64,000 nucleotides of DNA from the NCBI GenBank assembly GCA_900542195.1, contig UQNA01000008.1, positions 4,295 through 68,294 of the forward strand. Direction: 5' to 3'. This DNA comes from an uncultured Sutterella sp. (GTDB taxonomy: Bacteria; Pseudomonadota; Gammaproteobacteria; Burkholderiales; Burkholderiaceae_F). Numbering within the stretch: position 1 is the first letter of the stretch; the number at the start of each line of letters is the position of its first letter. The position numbers and the translations under genes are program-made. Below, piece by piece: positions 48,516-57,161 of this stretch. The notes under the pieces were generated by a model. The model was not told the DNA's origin. It was given only the letters and a program-made list of their open reading frames with translations, and ran no database searches.

Positions 48516-50488
48516 ATCTCTAATTTTTCATTTTTTTATTCCTCGTAGTAGTAGCTCACTCGATAGAGAAGTAACTGTTCAAATCTCCGGATAGCCCCAG
48601 TTTCCTTCTCAAGGTTGCTGAGGTTTCATAGTCCTCTAGCACCGGCATAGATACGGCTTTGCAGATGCTTCTTACATCCTCTGAAATCCCTGTAGTTGCA
48701 TAGACCGCCGGCAGCCTCTCTAATTTGATTCTTGTCGTCCTTAGTCCGTTGAGACTTTCAACGATCTTCTCTATGGAAATTGGGGTCTGGTTGGATTTGA
48801 GCTTGTACTCGAGCAAACGCGAAATTACTAATGCGATATAACAACAAAGGAAATGACCGCGGATGTGTTGCTCAGTGCGCACATACACCGGTCGTGCTTC
48901 TAATTGACTTTTCAGAAGGCGGAAATTGCTCTCTATGTGCCAGAGTTCTTTGTAGATGCTTAGGATTTCTTCTACAGGATCGTCCAGTGAAGTCTCTACC
49001 ACATGCATTCCATCGAACTTCTCCTGCTCAGCGATCTTTTCCTCGTCTAAACTCAAACTCTTTTTATCAATCTCAACGCGAACTAATCCCTTGCCTCCTT
49101 TTTTCATTTCCGCTGTGAAGGTAGAGGGACGGGTAACTAGCCCTATTGCTTTATCAATAAACTTTTGTCTATCGTGTCTGTCTTTATCAAAGCGCTTTTT
49201 AGAGAATGTAACGATGTACCTGCGCTTGAGTGTTCCTTTTTTTCTCTTATTTTTAGCTCGAGTTTCATAGGGTTTTAAAATCTTCTCCAGCCGTTGTATC
49301 TCTGCGGGATCATCGTGCTCCTTTGCAAATTCCGGATAGCGATAGTTAACTTTGGTTTCAAGCGTGACTTCTTTGTACCAATTTTCTTCCACAACCCCGT
49401 CATCATCGACCACGGTATATGAGATTCTTCCTTCCGGGCAGAGGGCTGCGGCCTTGATTTCCTCGGAAGCGCTTCTAATCTTCGATGAGAATACATAGTC
49501 GTGACCAAGCTCGACCAGGCAGTGAATGTTGGGCGTGTTATTAAGGCCCCTATCGGCCACGATTACAAGTTTTTCAACCCCATAAGTTTTTTTCAATTCT
49601 TCTACAAAAGGAATCATCGTCGGAGATTCTCCCTGATTGCCTTTATAGAGTTTATAGCTGACTGGCAGTCCGTCTTTGTCAGCAGCTAAGGCCATAACTA
49701 CCTGAACTTCATTAAATTTTTTATCTTTTGAGTAACCGAATTCTCGAAGACTGTCGGCTCGAATGCTTTCAAAGGCGTAAGTAGTAATGTCGTAGAGGCA
49801 CACTCGCGTGTCTCGTTGAGGATTTTGTTCTAAAAGCTTTTTATTCAGATACTTGATAATGGCTTCTTTATTATCGCTGAGCAGATCTAAGCAATTGTAG
49901 TAATCGGAAAGGTTCTGCGGCCTAGCACCGAGATATGTGACTGGTGCTAAGCGTTTGGTTTTAGCCTTTGACCAAGGGGATAAAATTCTTGTAAGACACA
50001 GTTGGCGGACGACTTCAGCAAAATCGAACTGAACGTTCGTACCATTTTTAAGATAAGTGAGCTTGTAAGGCAGTTTAAGTTCATTCCAAAGCCGATTTAA
50101 AACCACCAACCCAAGACCTCGTAACGCCGGCTTTTCTCCTTTTAAGCTCAGGCCGTCCTTAGCTTCTTTGAGAAGTTGGTCTTTAATATTTTTATTTAAA
50201 ACCATCCTTTGGTTTAGATCAGTTGCTGCAGCCTCACGATTAAGAGCTTCAACCTCGGCTTTAATTTTTTGTATAGCAAGAGGGTCTGCCGCAAGCAGCA
50301 TCTTCTCATTTCCACATTTGCGATAAATATTTTTCCGGGCTTGTCCCTTTTCATTTCTGTAGGAGGAAGCGATATAGACACTTCGATTACCCTCTTTATT
50401 AGAACTGTACATGATGTGGTAACGCATAAACCCCTCTCTATACTATTACCATTATTTTACTACAAATAACCGAAAAAAGTCAAGAGAT
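48516..50488 (-). mobile_element. IS1634-family insertion sequence
   Basis: One transposase gene fills the element. Its ends are estimated from a short shared inverted motif (ATCTCT at 48516-48521 and AGAGAT at 50483-50488) followed on both sides by a T tract and GTAGTA. The terminal repeats are imperfect, and no target duplication was found, so the boundaries are uncertain by tens of bases. Confidence 0.6.
48556..50427 (-). CDS. IS1634-family transposase
   Basis: A 623-residue DDE transposase of the IS4-like superfamily. It has CLYDITTYAFES (first Asp), a long insertion domain, KLVIVADRGLN (second Asp) and KELWHIESNFRLLKSQLEARPVYVR (Glu in the YREK-like region). The length and the ADRGLN and ARPVYVR motifs point to IS1634. 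The reading frame is intact, so the element may still be active. It interrupts the region between a LysR remnant and a TtrSR-like system. Confidence 0.92.
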   Translation of the reverse strand: MRYHIMYSSNKEGNRSVYIASSYRNEKGQARKNIYRKCGNEKMLLAADPLAIQKIKAEVEALNREAAATDLNQRMVLNKNIKDQLLKEAKDGLSLKGEKPALRGLGLVVLNRLWNELKLPYKLTYLKNGTNVQFDFAEVVRQLCLTRILSPWSKAKTKRLAPVTYLGARPQNLSDYYNCLDLLSDNKEAIIKYLNKKLLEQNPQRDTRVCLYDITTYAFESIRADSLREFGYSKDKKFNEVQVVMALAADKDGLPVSYKLYKGNQGESPTMIPFVEELKKTYGVEKLVIVADRGLNNTPNIHCLVELGHDYVFSSKIRSASEEIKAAALCPEGRISYTVVDDDGVVEENWYKEVTLETKVNYRYPEFAKEHDDPAEIQRLEKILKPYETRAKNKRKKGTLKRRYIVTFSKKRFDKDRHDRQKFIDKAIGLVTRPSTFTAEMKKGGKGLVRVEIDKKSLSLDEEKIAEQEKFDGMHVVETSLDDPVEEILSIYKELWHIESNFRLLKSQLEARPVYVRTEQHIRGHFLCCYIALVISRLLEYKLKSNQTPISIEKIVESLNGLRTTRIKLERLPAVYATTGISEDVRSICKAVSMPVLEDYETSATLRRKLGLSGDLNSYFSIE

Positions 50489-50514
50489 GTTTTTCTTTTA
50501 TTTTCAAATAGTAA

Positions 50515-51156
50515 TTATAAAAATAAGGGGGTTTCCGGTATCAAACTCAGGTGGAAAATTAATGTCGCAATATCTGCCGGGGCATTAAGCTTTAATTTCT
50601 TTGTGGCTGAAAGCCTATGAACCTCAATGGTTCTTTCTGATAATCCAAGCCGCTGCGCAATTTCTTTATTAATCAAACCTTTTGCCACAAAGCCAATGAC
50701 TTCTTTTTCTCTTTTGCTTAGCGACTCGTATCTGGCCATTTCCTCTTCTTGAGAAACTGTCCAACCTCTATGTGACAAATCCCAATCAATGGCTTTTGCT
50801 ATAGCTGAAAGCAGTTTTTCTTCGTTGATAGGTTTTTGAAGAAAATCAACGGCACCTTTTTTCATCGAGTCGACAGCCATTTCGATGTCTCCATGGCCGG
50901 TTAAGAAAATGATCGGGCACTCATAACCTCTTTCAACTAAAAGAGAATGAAGCTGCAGACCTGTCATCTCCGGCATGCTGACATCTAAAATGACGCATCC
51001 CGGAACTGAAGGAGCATCTTCGGCTAAAAATTCCTTGGCTGAGCTAAAACACGTGACCTTCCAACCTTCCATCTCTAGGAGGATGGTTAAAGCACGTCTC
51101 ATTGATGCGTCATCGTCAACTATTCGAATTAGTGGTTCAATTTTATTTTTCTTCAT
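50515..51156 (-). CDS. TtrR/FixJ-type response regulator 2
   Basis: A 213-residue response regulator. Receiver domain: IRIVDDDASMRRAL, CVILDVSMPEMTGLQL with the phospho-acceptor Asp, LTGHGD and FLQKPINEEKL. FixJ-type output helix: LSKREKEVIGFVAKGLINKEIAQRLGLSERTIEVHR. The ATG at 51156 overlaps the end of the kinase gene by 14 bases. It is paralogous to the regulator at 38659-39309. It lies right next to the IS element; whatever lay to its left has been separated from it. Confidence 0.87.
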   Translation of the reverse strand: MKKNKIEPLIRIVDDDASMRRALTILLEMEGWKVTCFSSAKEFLAEDAPSVPGCVILDVSMPEMTGLQLHSLLVERGYECPIIFLTGHGDIEMAVDSMKKGAVDFLQKPINEEKLLSAIAKAIDWDLSHRGWTVSQEEEMARYESLSKREKEVIGFVAKGLINKEIAQRLGLSERTIEVHRLSATKKLKLNAPADIATLIFHLSLIPETPLFL

Positions 51157-52915
51157 TTTTATTTTCTGTCTTGAGAATTGGAATCCTAACAATTACCTTT
51201 AGTCCTCCCAATTCTGATTTTTGAAAGCTTATGCTTCCGGCATGATTCTCAACGATAGCTTTCACAATCGCTAAACCGAGCCCCAATCCCTCTTTTTTCG
51301 CCGAACTCATAGGCTCAGATAAATTCTTTATTTTTTCATCCGAGATATCACCGTTATCTTGAACGATTAAAACGGCATTGCCCTCCGCCTCTCCCACAGA
51401 AACCTCAATAAGAGGATGCTTAACATCAAGCGTCTTAAGTGATTGCTGAGCGTTTCTTACCAGGTTGATTAAGACTAGTTCGATTTCCAAACGGTTGGCT
51501 CTGATAAGAGGGTCGGCAAAAACCTCAAGCTTTGGATTAATTGTTGAGGAGGAATGCTTGGAGTAGTCGCTTAAAACCTGTTTAGAAAATTCTGCAAGAG
51601 AAATATCCACCCTCTCAGATTTTTCGCCCTTTGCATAACTTCTTACTCGCTGAACAATTTCACTGGCTTTAACCGCCTCTTTTCTAATTTCTTCCAGAAC
51701 CTCAATGAGTTTCTCATTGGTTAATTTTTGAAGATCGGCGGCTCGAATCAAACTTCTTGCATAGAGATTTAATGAACCCAAAGGTTGATTCAATTCATGA
51801 GCCAGCAGCCCGGAAACCTGGCCAACGACTCCCGCTCTTTGCAGAGCCATCATTCTTTCTTGTGCAGTTTTTGTTTCCTGATTTGAAATTTTTTCTCTTA
51901 GCAGGACTTCTTTCAACTGTTTGGTTCTTTTTTCTACGGCTCGAGACAGAAAGTAAGAATAGGAAAGGAGCATTCCTAAAATGCAGAATGCAAAAAAGAA
52001 GTAATGAACGTTATCTAACAAAAAGCGTCTGATTGAAAGTTTTGTGACCTTCTCGTAGGTTCCGATTTTAAGAAGTTCTTGGAGTTTATCGAGCTCACTA
52101 AAATCACTTCCAACCTGCCAATAATTTCCTAATTTTGTGCGCGCCTGGTTGATTAAAGCAACCGTAATTTTGCTTGTCAAACCTGCGTCTAGAGAAGGCA
52201 TCGAAGCAAGCGTCCAATTCGGATATAAAGCCGTCGAGCGTTTACAAACGTGCTTTCCGTCCTCAATAAGATTGATGAACTTAACATCAGTCTCCTTCAA
52301 AACCTTGCGGTTAATTGCATCCTCCAAATAACATATGCGCAATATTCCGACATCAGACTCTCCGTTTAATACATCACGAATGATGTTGTCCCTATCCAGG
52401 CCATGGAAACGAGAGACGGAGAAGAAAGTATTCGGATTAAAACCTTCTCTGGCAATCTCTCCCATGCCGGCAATATACATTCCGAAAGCTGTTGGACGAC
52501 CTGCAGAGACTCGGGCACCTTTCAGATCTGAAATTTCTTTTAAATCATCTCTGTCGGCCTTTACGATAAATAAGGAAGCTTCGCTCTTATTAGGATCCTT
52601 CGAAAAAGGTGACGCAGCAACAGTTAAATCTTTTGCTCCTTCCGTCTGAAATTTTTTAATAAAGTTACTCGTGACAAGAAACAGATCAGCTTTTCTGTTC
52701 TTAACATCCTGCTCCAGTTGAGGAAGTTCTAAAAATTTCACTTCCAATGGTCTGGGTGCAACTGCCTTTCTCAAAGTCTCAATAGTTTGGGAAACAAATT
52801 CTTTTGTCAGCAGCGGATTAACTGCTGAATTGATAGCTACAACTACAGGCTTATCCTCAGAAGAGGCAAACGCAGCGGTGCAGCAAAAGACAGTCAAAAG
52901 AAGGATTCTCTTCAA
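51143..52915 (-). CDS. TtrS-like sensor histidine kinase with periplasmic binding domain 2
   Basis: A 590-residue kinase with a signal peptide (MKRILLLTVFCCTAAFASS), then a PhnD-like ligand-binding domain (about residues 24-290; EASLFIVKADRDDLKEISDLKGARVSAG), a membrane helix near 310, the H-box GLLAHELNQPLGSLN, N-box NLVRNAQQSL and G-box KEGLGLGLAIVKAIVENHAG. The HELNQPL form is shared with TtrS and DctB. The start is TTG, the only one that keeps the signal peptide. It pairs with the overlapping response regulator. No reductase gene adjoins it except the secreted protein at 53114. Confidence 0.86.
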   Translation of the reverse strand: MKRILLLTVFCCTAAFASSEDKPVVVAINSAVNPLLTKEFVSQTIETLRKAVAPRPLEVKFLELPQLEQDVKNRKADLFLVTSNFIKKFQTEGAKDLTVAASPFSKDPNKSEASLFIVKADRDDLKEISDLKGARVSAGRPTAFGMYIAGMGEIAREGFNPNTFFSVSRFHGLDRDNIIRDVLNGESDVGILRICYLEDAINRKVLKETDVKFINLIEDGKHVCKRSTALYPNWTLASMPSLDAGLTSKITVALINQARTKLGNYWQVGSDFSELDKLQELLKIGTYEKVTKLSIRRFLLDNVHYFFFAFCILGMLLSYSYFLSRAVEKRTKQLKEVLLREKISNQETKTAQERMMALQRAGVVGQVSGLLAHELNQPLGSLNLYARSLIRAADLQKLTNEKLIEVLEEIRKEAVKASEIVQRVRSYAKGEKSERVDISLAEFSKQVLSDYSKHSSSTINPKLEVFADPLIRANRLEIELVLINLVRNAQQSLKTLDVKHPLIEVSVGEAEGNAVLIVQDNGDISDEKIKNLSEPMSSAKKEGLGLGLAIVKAIVENHAGSISFQKSELGGLKVIVRIPILKTENKNEEK

Positions 52916-53113
52916 TTTAGGAGTTGAGTCTGTTGTTGATTAATCTTAATTTTTAGATTATCTCACACCCTCCCGGTTCTCCCATCCAACTCATCGTTGA
53001 GTGTTGAACCGTTTTTGCTTGGTAAAAACTCTTAGGATCACTCTAAGGAAGCCAACCATAATTAGACGGATATAAAATGGCTGCCGAAGTTAAAACATTC
53101 CAAGGAGAAAAAT

Positions 53114-53614
53114 ATGCTTCGCAGAAATTTCACCATGACCGCCGGCATCATCTTGGTGAGCGGCCTTCTTGCTTCCCATGCTTTTTCAGCAGACTTCCAT
53201 TCTAAATATTATGACCTGCCGCTTACCAATGATTGGATGGCTCAAAAGGTTAAAGATGTAAACGTACCGGCAGGCGGGGATGCTACTTTATTTGCCAGCA
53301 ATAAGTTTGGAGAAGGTGTTCTAATCACTGTTATGCCGTCCGACGTTCCTGCCAAAGATGCTGCCGATAAAATGGCTCAGAGCTACAAACAGCAAGGAAT
53401 GAGAATAATTGCCGGCCCAGTCCAAATCCCGGGACAAAATAGCTATCGTTTTACATACGTCTCGGCTAACAAAAAAATGAGAGCCATTACCTTTGTAACC
53501 AGCAATGGTAAGAACTTGTCCCAAATTTCCGTACTCGGTCGTCAAGGGACTCAAGGCACTTATTTATTGAAAGGCTTGAAACCCAAGGAAGAAGGTCTTT
53601 TCCCCAAACTCTAA
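53114..53614 (+). CDS. Exported protein of unknown function
   Basis: A 166-residue protein with a clear signal peptide (MLRRNFTMTAGIILVSGLLASHAFSA). The mature part is about 140 residues, opens with KYYDLPLTNDWMAQKV, and shows beta-rich stretches such as LITVMPSDVPAKDAADKMAQSYKQQGMRI and NSYRFTYVSANKKMRAITF. This looks like a small periplasmic binding or stress protein, but I do not recognise the family. AAGGAG lies before the ATG. It is divergent from the second TtrS-like kinase, 198 bases away, and may be its target. Confidence 0.72.
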   Translation: MLRRNFTMTAGIILVSGLLASHAFSADFHSKYYDLPLTNDWMAQKVKDVNVPAGGDATLFASNKFGEGVLITVMPSDVPAKDAADKMAQSYKQQGMRIIAGPVQIPGQNSYRFTYVSANKKMRAITFVTSNGKNLSQISVLGRQGTQGTYLLKGLKPKEEGLFPKL

Positions 53615-53654
53615 ACCGCTCTGCATTTAGCTTTTCAAGGCATGAAAAACTTAA

Positions 53655-53679
53655 TAATCAGGTTGTAAATGCCTGATTA
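53655..53679 (+). terminator. Hairpin after the exported protein gene
   Basis: TAATCAGG pairs with CCTGATTA. The T run is poor; it is a weak terminator at best. Confidence 0.45.
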
Positions 53680-53713
53680 ATTGTATCTGTCACGGTTTAA
53701 CAGACATTTCGAA

Positions 53714-53759
53714 AAGAAAAACGGGTGGATTCGAAGTAAATCGTCCTCTCGTTTTTCTT
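53714..53759. terminator. Terminator of copA
   Basis: AAGAAAAACG (53714-53723) pairs with CGTTTTTCTT (53750-53759). Both strands end in T-rich arms, so it can stop copA and the convergent gene. Confidence 0.6.
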
Positions 53760-53763
53760 GACA

Positions 53764-56634
53764 TTACTCTTCTATTTTCTCAACTGAATATCCCAACTTC
53801 TCAACGGTCGATTTAATTGTCTTATCGTTTAGTTCTCCGTCAAAGCAAATGGTTGCCAGCTTGTTCTCAAGATCCACTTTTACGCTTTGAACGCCCGGAA
53901 GTTTAAAAAGCCCCTTCTCTACTGCAGAACTGCAGTGAGAACACATCATTCCTTCAATGACAACTTTCTTTGTACGAAGAACAGGCTTTAAAGTTTGGAG
54001 GCTCTTCTCCTGTATCTGAGAACTTTGCAAAACTTCAGCCATTTCAGGAGCGGCGATATCCTCAATCTTCACCACTTGATATCCGAGCTTCTCGACAGTG
54101 GATTTAATCGACTCATCGCTCAGTTCTCCGTTAAAACCAATCGTTGCCATCTTGTCCTTGAGATCAACCTTTACGCTTTGAACTTCCGGAAGTTTAGAAA
54201 GACCTTTTTCTACCGCAGAACTGCAGTGAGAACACATCATTCCTTCAATAAATACTGCTTTGATATGCTCGGCGGGATGCGAAACTGAAGAAGCGGCTTC
54301 TTGCTTGAGTGTAACTGAAATCACCGCAGCCTTCGCGCTGTTTGCCTTTCTTTGCTCTTGGTTAAAAACTAACTTCGGCTTCCAGCCTCTTAAACGTAAA
54401 GCATTGCTGACGACACTAACCGAACTCATGCTCATAGCTGCAGCTGCAATCATTGGACTTAACGTCCAGCCAAGCACCGGATAGAACACACCGGCAGCGA
54501 CAGGAATACCGATGATGTTATAGAAGAATGCCCAGAACAAATTCTGTCTGATGTTGTTCATCGTTGAATGAGATAAGTTTTCTGCATTAACAACGTCGGT
54601 CAGACGATTCTTCATTAATACGATATCAGCAGATTCAATTGCCACATCAGTACCGGCTCCAATAGCAATCCCAACGTCTGCTCGAGCCAATGCAGGAGCA
54701 TCGTTGATTCCGTCGCCGACCATAATGACTCTTTTGCCTTCGCCCTGCAGTCTGCGGACAATTTTTTCTTTATCGGAAGGCAAAACACCGCTTTCAATAT
54801 GATCAATGCCGACTTTAGAAGCAACTGCCTTGGCCGTTACCTCATTGTCACCGGTAACCATCCAAACTTCTTGACCTGCTTTTTTCATAGCCTCTATAGC
54901 AATTTTGCTGTCAGGCTTGATTGCATCGGCAACTGCAATAATTCCTTTCGGTGTACCGTTAATCTTGACTATAAGCGGGGTTTTTCCTTGCCTTGCCAAT
55001 GACAATGCTTGTTCGGTTATCTGACTATTTTGGATGCTTAGAGCCTTAAGATTCCCGATTTCAACTTTCTCATTTCCGACTGTACCGGAAACACTTCCGG
55101 ACACTTGTTTAAAATCGGACGACGGAGAAAGAGAGATTTGAACTTCAGCGCAATAGTTGGAGATAGCGTTGGCTAAAGGATGTTCGGACTTACTCTCTAC
55201 GGCATAAACTTTTTGAAGTAATTCATCCAGACTTTGGCCGTTAAATAACACGACATCGGTCACGGATGGTTTCCCTTCAGTAACCGTACCCGTCTTATCT
55301 AAAACAACAGCATTGACTTTTTCACTGCTTTCAATCGCCTCAGCTGATTTGAATAAGATTCCCTGCTCAGCCCCTTTTCCGCTTCCGACCATGATCGCTG
55401 TAGGCGTAGCTAACCCCAGCGCACAAGGACAAGAAATAACGAGAACGGATACTCCAATCATGAGAGCAAACTCCCAAGAATACCCTAAAAGCATCCAAGT
55501 CACTGAAGCAATAACGGCAAGCGCAATTACCGTTGGGACGAAAATTCCCGAAACCTTATCAGCCAATCTTGCAACAGGAGCTTTTGAGGAAGTAGCTTCA
55601 TCTACCAGCTTAATAATTTGAGCCAGGGCCGTGTCTTCTCCGACCTTTGTTACTTGCATTAGAAAATGCCCTTGTGTGACTAAGGTTCCTCCGGATAAGA
55701 CTGAGCCGGCTTCCTTCTCCACCGGAAGGCTTTCTCCGGTCAAGGAAGATTCATCGACCGAACCGGTTCCTTCTGTGACAACTCCGTCGACCGGAATTCT
55801 TTGTCCGGTTTTCAGAACAACAATTTCACCGGGGCGGATTTCATCCACGGACACTTCGATGTCTTTTCCGTCTCTTTGAACGACCGCAGTATCCGGAACT
55901 AATTCCAATAGTTTAGAAATAGCATTAGTAGTTCTTTTTTTTGCCCTTGCTTCAAAATACTTACCTACCGTGATCAGGGTAAGAATCATTGCGGCGGAAT
56001 CAAAATAGAGATTATGCGCATACTTGGCAACGAGTTCTTGATTGCCGGCTGACAAGCCTATAAGCATCATATAAAGCGCAAACAAGCCGAAAAATACAGA
56101 AGCAGCAGAACCGATGGCTACAAGAGAATCCATATTAGGAGCTCGTGCAAACAGCGAACGGAATCCGATATTGAAGAACTTGAAATTAACAAAAACGACG
56201 GGAATAGTTAAGAGAAACTGAGTCAATGCATTGACGGCAGCGTTCTGATGTCCGCTTAAGAAAGAAGGATTTGGCAATCCAACCATCGGAGCCATAGCAA
56301 TGTACATCAAAGGGACACTGAATAGGATAGAAACCCAAAGACGTGTTTCCATGCTCTTGAGTTCTTCTGCCTGGACCTCTTCTTGAGGTTTAGAAGGAGC
56401 AGCTGTTCCTTTGCCCCTTTCTTCAGATTTGGCAGTGGCGGAATATCCTGCTTTTTTCACAGCTTCTTCAATTTGCTCTGTGCCTGTTTTGGACGGATCA
56501 AAATCAACCACCATGGAATTTTTTAAGAGATTGACATTTACGTCATCAATTCCATTTAATGCTTTAACGGCCTTTTCCACTCTGGCGGAGCAGGCGGAAC
56601 AGCTCGTCCCCGTGACATCAAAATGTTCTTTCAT
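53764..56634 (-). CDS. copA: Copper-exporting P1B-type ATPase with C-terminal metal-binding domains
   Basis: A 956-residue inner-membrane pump exporting Cu(I). It has an N-terminal HMA domain (CSAC at 12-15), the CPC of ISCPCALGLATPT in the ion path, the phosphorylated Asp in LDKTGTVTEGK, GDGINDAPALA, and the Cu(I)-specific YN and MSMSS residues of the last helices. Unusually, two more HMA domains follow the last helix (CSHC at 801-804 and 898-901), 97 residues apart and nearly identical. Most CopA proteins carry all HMA domains at the N-terminus, so the chain is about 160 residues longer than usual at its end. AAGGA precedes the ATG. The gene is divergent from an HxlR-type regulator. Confidence 0.92.
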   Translation of the reverse strand: MKEHFDVTGTSCSACSARVEKAVKALNGIDDVNVNLLKNSMVVDFDPSKTGTEQIEEAVKKAGYSATAKSEERGKGTAAPSKPQEEVQAEELKSMETRLWVSILFSVPLMYIAMAPMVGLPNPSFLSGHQNAAVNALTQFLLTIPVVFVNFKFFNIGFRSLFARAPNMDSLVAIGSAASVFFGLFALYMMLIGLSAGNQELVAKYAHNLYFDSAAMILTLITVGKYFEARAKKRTTNAISKLLELVPDTAVVQRDGKDIEVSVDEIRPGEIVVLKTGQRIPVDGVVTEGTGSVDESSLTGESLPVEKEAGSVLSGGTLVTQGHFLMQVTKVGEDTALAQIIKLVDEATSSKAPVARLADKVSGIFVPTVIALAVIASVTWMLLGYSWEFALMIGVSVLVISCPCALGLATPTAIMVGSGKGAEQGILFKSAEAIESSEKVNAVVLDKTGTVTEGKPSVTDVVLFNGQSLDELLQKVYAVESKSEHPLANAISNYCAEVQISLSPSSDFKQVSGSVSGTVGNEKVEIGNLKALSIQNSQITEQALSLARQGKTPLIVKINGTPKGIIAVADAIKPDSKIAIEAMKKAGQEVWMVTGDNEVTAKAVASKVGIDHIESGVLPSDKEKIVRRLQGEGKRVIMVGDGINDAPALARADVGIAIGAGTDVAIESADIVLMKNRLTDVVNAENLSHSTMNNIRQNLFWAFFYNIIGIPVAAGVFYPVLGWTLSPMIAAAAMSMSSVSVVSNALRLRGWKPKLVFNQEQRKANSAKAAVISVTLKQEAASSVSHPAEHIKAVFIEGMMCSHCSSAVEKGLSKLPEVQSVKVDLKDKMATIGFNGELSDESIKSTVEKLGYQVVKIEDIAAPEMAEVLQSSQIQEKSLQTLKPVLRTKKVVIEGMMCSHCSSAVEKGLFKLPGVQSVKVDLENKLATICFDGELNDKTIKSTVEKLGYSVEKIEE
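53924..54249 (-). repeat. Tandem duplication encoding the two C-terminal HMA domains
   Basis: Two units offset by 291 bases. A 35-base stretch (53924-53958 and 54215-54249) is identical, and flanking sequence is highly similar. The duplication is recent relative to the rest of the gene. Confidence 0.8.
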
Positions 56635-56661
56635 TTCTATTCCTTAATTTGCAAGAACATT

Positions 56662-56725
56662 GTATTCAATACTTTCAAACTAGCAAGAACTACCAAGAAT
56701 GGAATATAGTATCCAAAAATATACT
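56662..56725. promoter_or_regulatory. Palindromes in the copA-HxlR intergenic region
   Basis: GTATT-C-AATAC (56662-56672) and AGTAT-N8-ATACT (56708-56725) lie in the 103-base gap. They share a GTAT half-site, as expected for a dimeric regulator controlling both divergent genes. Confidence 0.4.
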
Positions 56726-56737
56726 TAGGACGTCTTA

Positions 56738-57127
56738 ATGGCAAAAGAATGCTCAAATCAAAATAAGCCTCAGAACTGCTGTCCGGTAGAGAGAACTCTT
56801 GTTCTCATCGGAGGAAAATATAAGGCGCTTATTCTTTGGAACCTGGTTGGAAAGACTCTTCGTTTTTCTGATCTTCAAAGAGAGGTCACCGCTGCTACTC
56901 CCAGAATGCTCACTAAGCAGCTGAGAGAATTGGAGGAAGACGGCCTGCTAAGCCGTAAGGTTTACGCTGTCGTCCCGCCAAAAGTAGAGTATTCTTTGAC
57001 CGAATTAGGTGAATCTTTACGTCCGATTTTGGAATCCATGTATATTTGGGGGACGGCGTTTTTACGTAAACAAGGAAGAACTCCTTGCTGTTCGATGAAA
57101 GAGCTCCCTAAAGTTCAGGAACACTAA
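56738..57127 (+). CDS. HxlR family regulator, cysteine-rich
   Basis: A 129-residue winged-helix regulator. The HxlR pattern is clear: CPVERTLVLIGGKYKALILWNLVGKTLRFSDLQREV, TPRMLTKQLRELEEDGLLSRKVYAVVPPKVEYSLTELGESLRPIL. It adds cysteines at both ends: C5, C14-C15 and a C-terminal CC in RTPCCSMKE. HxlR proteins often sense thiol-reactive compounds through cysteines. Placed divergently from copA, this one may respond to copper or to thiol stress; this is inference. AGGA precedes the ATG. Confidence 0.85.
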   Translation: MAKECSNQNKPQNCCPVERTLVLIGGKYKALILWNLVGKTLRFSDLQREVTAATPRMLTKQLRELEEDGLLSRKVYAVVPPKVEYSLTELGESLRPILESMYIWGTAFLRKQGRTPCCSMKELPKVQEH

Positions 57128-57161
57128 ATGCCCGGGGCCTTAAAAATTAGACGAGTCCACT

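Noticed and set aside
53924..54249. Repeated 35-base sequence considered as a mobile or CRISPR-like repeat
   Set aside because: Only two copies occur, both in frame inside copA and encoding metal-binding domains; it is a domain duplication.
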